Assembly: GCF_000378245.1 (NCBI RefSeq)
Contig: NZ_KB899493.1
Location: forward strand, 124,001 to 188,000
Length of the DNA: 64,000 bases
Direction: 5' to 3'
Origin: Aromatoleum toluclasticum ATCC 700605
GTDB lineage: Bacteria; Pseudomonadota; Gammaproteobacteria; Burkholderiales; Rhodocyclaceae
A program made the position numbers and the translations under genes. How positions within the stretch are numbered: position 1 is the stretch's first letter; each line of letters opens with the position of its first letter. The notes under the pieces are model-generated. The model was not told the origin of the DNA, searched no databases, and saw nothing but the letters and a program-made list of their open reading frames with translations. Below, one piece after another: positions 58,616 through 64,000 of the stretch.

Positions 58616-59349
58616 GCGTATCCGCGCGCTCCGATCTCTGCGCGGATGCGCGCCATCGCAGTCACGACGCTCGCGGCGGGGCCTTTCACGCCGAGCTCTA
58701 TCGTCCGGACCTCGCCGGGCGCCGTCGGCACGCTCGGCAGGCTGAACAGCTCCAGATCGGGAAACTCTGCCGTCACGGCCTCCATCAGATCGACCAGTTT
58801 CCCTTCCATCGCGTCCAGCACCGTGATCGCCGCTTCGGTATAGTCAGTGGCATGGTGCAGCTGGCCGAACTGCGTATCCAGCACCCATTCGATCATCGGC
58901 CAGGCCATCACCGGAAAGCCGGGCACGAAGTAATGCCCGTGGACCGAAAAGCCCGGTACCTGGTTGTACGGATTCGGGATGATCGCGCTGCCTTGCGGAT
59001 AGGTTCCGAGCTGCAGGCGATGCGGCGTGATTTCGGCGCCGAACTTCTCGCGCAGGATCGCCTCGGCCTCGGGATGGAGTGCGAGTTCCAGGCCCAGCGC
59101 AGCCGCCGCGCACTGGCGCGTGCGGTCATCGGGCGTTGCGCCGATACCGCCGAAACTGAATACCACGTCACCGGTAGCAAAGCTTTCGCGCAGCGTCGCA
59201 ACGAGCCGCTGCGCGTCGTCGCCCACGTAGCGCGCCCAGGCAAGCCTGAGTCCGCGCACCCCGAGCATCTCGACGAGCTTCGCCAGGTGCTTGTCGCTGC
59301 GCCTGCCGGACAGGATTTCGTCGCCGATGATGATTGTGCCGAACGCCAC
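58597..59349 (-). CDS. CinA-like competence/damage-inducible protein A (molybdopterin-binding fold)
   Basis: A 250-residue protein containing only the N-terminal CinA domain: GTIIIGDEILSGRRSDKH and the VVFSFGGIGATPDDRT loop, followed by the NPYNQVPGF and VPGFPVMAWPMI region. Related proteins have ADP-ribose/NMN-linked pyrophosphatase activity; the C-terminal amidase domain of full-length CinA is missing, as in many proteobacterial versions. It is 3 bases downstream of the EI24-type gene. Confidence 0.88.
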   Translation of the reverse strand: MAFGTIIIGDEILSGRRSDKHLAKLVEMLGVRGLRLAWARYVGDDAQRLVATLRESFATGDVVFSFGGIGATPDDRTRQCAAAALGLELALHPEAEAILREKFGAEITPHRLQLGTYPQGSAIIPNPYNQVPGFSVHGHYFVPGFPVMAWPMIEWVLDTQFGQLHHATDYTEAAITVLDAMEGKLVDLMEAVTAEFPDLELFSLPSVPTAPGEVRTIELGVKGPAASVVTAMARIRAEIGARGYAWQERA

Positions 59350-59352
59350 CCC

Positions 59353-60123
59353 CTACTCCCGCACCTGCGGCACAGGCAGGGCATCGAGGACGCTTACACC
59401 CCGTTCGATGCGCTCGCGCCGCAACGCCTCGAGCATGAAATGGACGAACGCAAGGCCGCAGAACGCGGGTGCCACGAGATTGACGAAAGGCACATAGGCA
59501 AGCAGAGCGCAACCGCCGCCAAGCAGCAGCATGGATGTGCGCTGCACCCGCGGCAGCCGCTTCAGCTCCTCGCCGTCGGCGTGCAGCATCAGCGCGTCGT
59601 AACCGAACGCACGCTGGTTCAACCAGGCGGTCAACATGACAGACGCAACGAGCCCCGCCCCTGGTATCAGCCACAGAGGCAATGAAGCGACCATGCCGAA
59701 CAGGAACAGCAGACCCGCGACGACCGCATTCCACGCACTGCCCAGGTTCGAGCCGCCGCGACGCAGCTCGAGGTCGCCATAGTCGCGCATCGCGACCCGC
59801 TCGAGCATCATCGGCAGCGCGAACACCGCGACCAGCAGGGCCGCAGTGACATAGATCAGCGGCAGGAATCCCAACGCAAGGGCGATCTCGACGACGATCA
59901 GCGTCGCGGCCCCACCGATCTCGGACGTCGCGATCCATTCGCCGACGAAGGCCCATCCCTGGATCCATCCCACGATCGCCTCAACCAGCGTCGACCATGA
60001 CAGGATGGCAATCGTCATCCACACGACCAGGGCAACCAGACTGGGCCAAACGAGGTGCACGAACACCCCCTTGCGCCCGAGACTGCGCAATGCCCGACCA
60101 AACGCAAGCAGGATGTCGCGCAT
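59353..60123 (-). CDS. EI24/CysZ-like inner membrane protein
   Basis: A 256-residue protein with about five hydrophobic segments (near 25-45, 75-100, 140-165, 200-220) and the EI24 family pattern, including the GLLFLFGMVASLPLWLIPGAGLVASVML region. The group includes CysZ sulfate permeases, but this sequence may be only distantly related, so substrate is left open. It is transcribed between ffh and the cinA-like gene, 13 bases after ffh. Confidence 0.82.
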   Translation of the reverse strand: MRDILLAFGRALRSLGRKGVFVHLVWPSLVALVVWMTIAILSWSTLVEAIVGWIQGWAFVGEWIATSEIGGAATLIVVEIALALGFLPLIYVTAALLVAVFALPMMLERVAMRDYGDLELRRGGSNLGSAWNAVVAGLLFLFGMVASLPLWLIPGAGLVASVMLTAWLNQRAFGYDALMLHADGEELKRLPRVQRTSMLLLGGGCALLAYVPFVNLVAPAFCGLAFVHFMLEALRRERIERGVSVLDALPVPQVRE

Positions 60124-60136
60124 CGCCCCTCTCCGC

Positions 60137-61495
60137 TCAGCGCATCATCCCGGGCAACATGCCCTTCATGCCGCGCATCATCTTCTGCATACCGCCCTTG
60201 GAAAACTGCTTCATGACCTTCTGCGTCTGCTCGAACTGATTGAGCAGGCGATTGACTTCCTGCACGGTCACACCCGCCCCCGCGGCAATGCGGCGTTTGC
60301 GGCTCGCCTTGAGGACCTCGGGCTTGGCGCGCTCCAGCGGCGTCATCGAATTGATGATGCCCTCGATCCGTCCGATCGCCTTCTCCTCGACACCGCCCTG
60401 CAGCTTTCCAGCCATCTGCGAGAACTGCGCGGGCAGCTTGTCCATCATCGAAGCGAGGCCACCCATCTTGCGCATCTGCCCGATCTGCTCCTTGAAGTCG
60501 TTGAGATCGAAGCCCTTGCCGGTCTTGAGCTTCTCCGCAAAGGCACGTGCCTTCTCCTCATCGACGCCGCGCCGCGCGTCCTCCACCAGGCCGAGGATGT
60601 CACCCATGCCGAGGATCCGGCTGGCCATGCGCTCGGGGTGAAATTCCTCCAGGCCGGTGAGCTTCTCGCCCACACCGGCGAACTTCAGCGGCTTGCCGGT
60701 CACGTGCCGAACGGACAGCGCCGCACCGCCGCGCGCATCGCCGTCGAGCTTGGTGAGCACGACGCCGGTGAGAGGCAAGGCCTCGTTGAAGGCCCGCGCC
60801 GTATTCACGGCATCCTGGCCGAGCATCGCGTCGACCACGAACAGCGTTTCCACGGGATTGATCGCGGCATGGATCGCCTTGATCTCCTCCATCATCGCCT
60901 GATCGATCGCGAGCCGGCCGGCCGTATCGAACAGCACCACGTCATAGTAGTGGCGCCGCGCATGATCGAGGACCGCGAGGGCGATATCGACGGGCTTCTG
61001 GTCGGGCGTCGTCGGATAGAAATCGATCCCGGCCTGCGCCGAGACCGCCTTCAGCTGCTCGATCGCGGCAGGCCGATAGACGTCAGCCGAGACTGCGAGC
61101 ACCTTCTTCTTCATCCGCTCGTGCAGCATCTTGCCGAGCTTGCCGGTGGTCGTCGTCTTGCCCGCGCCCTGCAGGCCCGCCATCAGGATCACGGCCGGCG
61201 GCTGCGTCGCCAGGTTCAGACCGATGTGGGCGCCGCCCATCAACGCCTTCAGTTCATCGTGCACCACCCCCACCAGGGCCTGGCCGGGCGTCAGCGATCC
61301 GACAACTTCCTGACCGACCGCCTTCTCCTTCACCCGCGCGATGAAGTCCTTGACCACGGGCAGGGCCACGTCGGCCTCGAGGAGCGCAAGGCGCACCTCG
61401 CGCATTGCATCCTGGATATTGTCTTCGGTGAGGCGCGCCTGGCCACGCAGGGTCTTGACGACCTTGGAGAGGCGCTGAGTGAGATTGTCGAGCAT
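60137..61495 (-). CDS. ffh: Signal recognition particle protein Ffh
   Basis: A 452-residue SRP54 GTPase that binds signal sequences with 4.5S RNA. It has the N domain (MLDNLTQRLSKVVKTLRG), the G domain with GLQGAGKTTTTGKL (107-120) and DTAGRLAID, and a methionine-rich M domain ending KGGMQKMMRGMKGMLPGMM. ATG 61495 gives the family N-terminus. It is divergent from the ccsA-type gene with 42 bases between starts. Confidence 0.97.
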   Translation of the reverse strand: MLDNLTQRLSKVVKTLRGQARLTEDNIQDAMREVRLALLEADVALPVVKDFIARVKEKAVGQEVVGSLTPGQALVGVVHDELKALMGGAHIGLNLATQPPAVILMAGLQGAGKTTTTGKLGKMLHERMKKKVLAVSADVYRPAAIEQLKAVSAQAGIDFYPTTPDQKPVDIALAVLDHARRHYYDVVLFDTAGRLAIDQAMMEEIKAIHAAINPVETLFVVDAMLGQDAVNTARAFNEALPLTGVVLTKLDGDARGGAALSVRHVTGKPLKFAGVGEKLTGLEEFHPERMASRILGMGDILGLVEDARRGVDEEKARAFAEKLKTGKGFDLNDFKEQIGQMRKMGGLASMMDKLPAQFSQMAGKLQGGVEEKAIGRIEGIINSMTPLERAKPEVLKASRKRRIAAGAGVTVQEVNRLLNQFEQTQKVMKQFSKGGMQKMMRGMKGMLPGMMR

Positions 61496-61537
61496 ATTGG
61501 CTGGGGCCCTAGGCCTTGGAGTAAACTGCGGGGAACT

Positions 61538-62365
61538 ATGCAAACCATTCTACTTCATCTGTTCGCCGCGACGCTCTACGCGGTCCTGGGCGCCCACTTC
61601 TGGCGAGTCACGGCTCGCGCAGCGCCGAACGAGCCGAGGCGCAGCATGTCCGCCGCGGAACGGTTCACGATGTTCGGGGCGATCATTGCCCATGGGTGGG
61701 CGCTGCAGGGAGAACTGTTCCCCGGCGAAGGCATGCGTTTCGGCTTCGGCTTCGCCGTATCGCTGGTCATCTGGCTGGCAGTATGCTTCTACTGGATCGA
61801 GACCTTCTACGCCCGCCTCGACGGCCTGCACGGCTTCGTCGTCGCAGCCGGCGTCGTGGGCAGCCTGCTACCCCTGGGCTTTCCGGGACAGCATCTCCTC
61901 GTGAATGCCGGAAGCCCCGGATTCCGCGCCCATTTCATCATGGCGATGCTGGCCTACAGCGTATTCACGCTGGCGGCGCTGCACGCGATGCTGATGGCCA
62001 TCGCGGAACGGCAACTGCACAGCGGGCGGCTCACCAGGACCTTCGCCAACCTGCCCCCGCTGCTGACGATGGAGACGCTACTGTTCCGGCTGATCGGGAT
62101 CGCGTTCATCCTGCTGACGCTCACGCTGAGTTCGGGCGTCGTGTTCTCGGAAGCGCTGTTCGGGCAAGCCTTCCGCCTCGACCACAAGACGGTCTTCGCG
62201 ATCGTCTCGTGGCTGCTTTTCGGGGCGCTGCTCGTCGGACGGCGCGTCTGGGGCTGGCGCGGCCGCGTCGCGCTGCGCTGGACGCTGGCCGGCTTCATTG
62301 CACTGGTGCTCGCGTACGTCGGCAGCCGTTTCGTGGTCGAAGTGCTGCTCGAACGCACCACCTGA
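61538..62365 (+). CDS. CcsA-type cytochrome c assembly protein (YpjD-like)
   Basis: A 275-residue membrane protein with about eight helices and the CcsA/HemX family pattern, including GSPGFRAHFIMAMLAYSVFTLAALHA and FRLDHKTVFAIVSWLLF, whose histidines could bind heme. It is the YpjD group found next to ffh in many proteobacteria; a role in cytochrome maturation is inferred from the family. ATG 61538 lies just after GGGGAACT. Confidence 0.88.
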   Translation: MQTILLHLFAATLYAVLGAHFWRVTARAAPNEPRRSMSAAERFTMFGAIIAHGWALQGELFPGEGMRFGFGFAVSLVIWLAVCFYWIETFYARLDGLHGFVVAAGVVGSLLPLGFPGQHLLVNAGSPGFRAHFIMAMLAYSVFTLAALHAMLMAIAERQLHSGRLTRTFANLPPLLTMETLLFRLIGIAFILLTLTLSSGVVFSEALFGQAFRLDHKTVFAIVSWLLFGALLVGRRVWGWRGRVALRWTLAGFIALVLAYVGSRFVVEVLLERTT

Positions 62366-62468
62366 ACCCGGGCAGGCGGCCCGGACTGCCGCCAGACGAA
62401 TCGACCGCGGTCTTTACAATTCCTTACGCGGCGGGCAAGATCAAATGTCAGTTAGCTAAGATCGGGAC

Positions 62469-64000
62469 ATGGCAGCAAACCCCCAGACCGCCCTGAGCGG
62501 ACTCGCGCGAGCACTGATACAGCACGGCCGACTCTCGGAAGCCGACGCGGTCACGTGCACCAAGGGCGCGGCAAACGTCCCGAACGGATTCATCCTCGAA
62601 CTTGCGCAGCGCAAGCTCCTGACTCCGAAGGCCGTCGCGTGGTTCGCCGCCGAAACATTCGGCTATCCGCTGCTCGACATCTCGTCGGTGGATCGCGCCA
62701 GCATCCCCCGCGATGCGATCGACCGCAAGCTGATGGCCAAGCACCAGGTCGTCGCGCTGGGCAAGCGCCAGAATCGCCTCACCGTTGCGACTGCCGACCC
62801 GTCCAACATGCGCGCGCTCGACGAGATCCGCTTCCAGACCGGAATGCAGGTCGATCTCATCGTCGTCGAAGCCGACCGCCTGGCGCGCCTCGCCGAGACG
62901 CTGTCCGAATCGACCGAGGACACGCTGAAGGAGCTTACGGGCGAAGAGTTCGACATGGACCTCCTGCAGGATCAGGAGACCGGTACCGAACAGCCAGCCG
63001 ATGACGCCTCCGCCGAAGTCGACGACGCCCCCGTCGTCAAGTTCATCCAGAAGGTCCTGATCGACGCGATCAACGAAGGCGCGTCCGACATTCACTTCGA
63101 GCCATACGAGAAGTACTACCGGATCCGCGTCCGCACCGACGGCATCCTGCGGGAAATCGCCCAGCCGCCGCTGATCCTGAAAGAAAAGATCGCGGCACGC
63201 ATCAAGGTCATCTCGCGCCTGGACATCTCCGAGAAGCGCATCCCGCAGGACGGACGCATGAAGCTCGTCCTGTCGAAGAACAAGTCGATCGACTTCCGCG
63301 TGTCCTCGCTGCCGACTCTGCATGGCGAAAAGATCGTCATGCGTATTCTCGACGCCTCGTCTGCCATGCTCGGAGTCGATGCACTGGGCTACGAACCGGA
63401 CCAGAAGAAACAGCTGCTCGACGCCATCGAGCGTCCGTACGGAATGATCCTTGTGACCGGGCCGACCGGCTCGGGCAAAACCGTTTCACTGTACACCTGC
63501 CTCAATATCCTGAACAAGGCGGGCGTAAACATCTCGACCGCAGAGGACCCCGCGGAAATCAACCTGGCCGGCATCAATCAGGTCAACGTCAACGACAAGG
63601 CCGGCCTGACTTTCGCCGCGTCACTGCGCGCCTTTCTGCGCCAGGATCCGGACGTGATCATGGTCGGCGAAATCCGCGACCTCGAGACTGCCGAAATCTC
63701 GATCAAAGCGGCCCAGACCGGCCACCTCGTGCTCTCGACACTGCACACCAACGACGCCCCGACCACGCTCGAGCGCCTGCGCAACATGGGCGTCGCACCG
63801 TTCAACATCGCTTCGTCCGTGATCCTGATCACCGCACAGCGCCTGGCGCGGCGGCTGTGCACGTGCAAGCAGCCGGTCGACATCCCGGTCGAAGCCCTGC
63901 TCGAGGCCGGATTCAGCGGCGAAGACCTCGACGGCAGCTGGCGCCCTTACGGCCCCGTCGGATGCGAACGCTGCAAGGGCAGCGGCTACAAGGGGCGCCT
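62469..64000 (+). CDS. pilB: Type IV pilus assembly ATPase PilB (3' end outside window)
   Basis: PilB powers pilus extension at the inner membrane. The 510 visible residues hold an N-terminal MshEN-type domain, the N2 domain (KFIQKVLIDAINEGASDIHFEPYE), Walker A GPTGSGKT (about 331-338), the Asp and His boxes, Walker B (QDPDVIMVGEIRD) and the start of the zinc-binding cysteine motif (CTCKQP ... CERCKGSGYKGR). The C-terminal end is cut by the window. The ffh-ccsA-pilB(-pilC-pilD) order is common in betaproteobacteria. Confidence 0.96.
   Translation, partial: MAANPQTALSGLARALIQHGRLSEADAVTCTKGAANVPNGFILELAQRKLLTPKAVAWFAAETFGYPLLDISSVDRASIPRDAIDRKLMAKHQVVALGKRQNRLTVATADPSNMRALDEIRFQTGMQVDLIVVEADRLARLAETLSESTEDTLKELTGEEFDMDLLQDQETGTEQPADDASAEVDDAPVVKFIQKVLIDAINEGASDIHFEPYEKYYRIRVRTDGILREIAQPPLILKEKIAARIKVISRLDISEKRIPQDGRMKLVLSKNKSIDFRVSSLPTLHGEKIVMRILDASSAMLGVDALGYEPDQKKQLLDAIERPYGMILVTGPTGSGKTVSLYTCLNILNKAGVNISTAEDPAEINLAGINQVNVNDKAGLTFAASLRAFLRQDPDVIMVGEIRDLETAEISIKAAQTGHLVLSTLHTNDAPTTLERLRNMGVAPFNIASSVILITAQRLARRLCTCKQPVDIPVEALLEAGFSGEDLDGSWRPYGPVGCERCKGSGYKGR

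Overview
The window comes from the chromosome of a GC-rich betaproteobacterium. Gene content and order point to the Rhodocyclales, close to Azoarcus, Aromatoleum or Thauera. Supporting signs are the surE-pcm-nlpD-rpoS block, the thrS-infC-rpmI-rplT-pheS-pheT-ihfA block, the gyrA-serC-pheA-tyrA-aroA/cmk-rpsA-ihfB-lapA-lapB block, a tmRNA tag ending ERFVLAA, and a complete cytochrome cd1 denitrification locus. Genes are packed tightly, many with ATGA stop/start overlaps. No gene-free stretch exceeds about 255 bases. I see no rRNA, insertion sequence, integrase, prophage or CRISPR array.

Layout. 1-2664 (minus): bamC (cut by the window edge), dapA and a histone-deacetylase-fold hydrolase. 2800-7730 (plus): a MoxR ATPase / DUF58 / transglutaminase module running into lytic transglycosylase mltB. 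7759-11036 (minus): surE-pcm-nlpD-rpoS. 11201-18918 (minus): tRNA-Ile(GAT), thrS, infC with an ATC start codon, rpmI, rplT, pheS, pheT, ihfA, a MerR regulator and tRNA-Pro(GGG), with terminators after tRNA-Ile, rplT and tRNA-Pro.

19020-28476 is the nitrite reduction locus. nirC-nirF-nirDL-nirG-nirH-nirJ-nirN run leftward and nirE and nirS run rightward. They encode the reductase (NirS) and every dedicated heme d1 step: NirE makes precorrin-2, NirDL/G/H decarboxylate siroheme, NirJ modifies the propionates, and NirF and NirN finish the macrocycle. The nirC/nirE intergenic region and the nirS promoter each carry a TTGAT-N4-GTTAA box of the FNR/Dnr type, which suggests common control by low oxygen and nitrogen oxides.

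28558-43533 (minus): a GlsB-type membrane protein, an exonuclease, cysM, ugd, lapB, lapA, ihfB, rpsA, an aroA-cmk fusion, tyrA, pheA, serC and gyrA. This is an aromatic amino acid/translation superoperon without hisC. 43789-46743 (plus): an SAH/MTA deaminase-like amidohydrolase, an OmpA porin-like protein and ubiG, followed by ssrA (tmRNA).

47370-57354, directly downstream of ssrA, is an incomplete type VI secretion block: an unknown membrane protein, an M15 peptidase resembling TagX, a PAAR tip protein, a large unknown protein that looks like a degenerate condensing enzyme, TssM, TagF, an OmpA-type anchor and (convergent) TssA. Sheath, baseplate, TssJ/K/L, Hcp, VgrG and ClpV are absent here and must lie elsewhere if the system works. 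57429-64000 returns to housekeeping: gloA, a YgjP-type metalloprotease, a CinA-like protein, an EI24/CysZ-like membrane protein, ffh, a CcsA-like cytochrome c assembly protein and the start of pilB.
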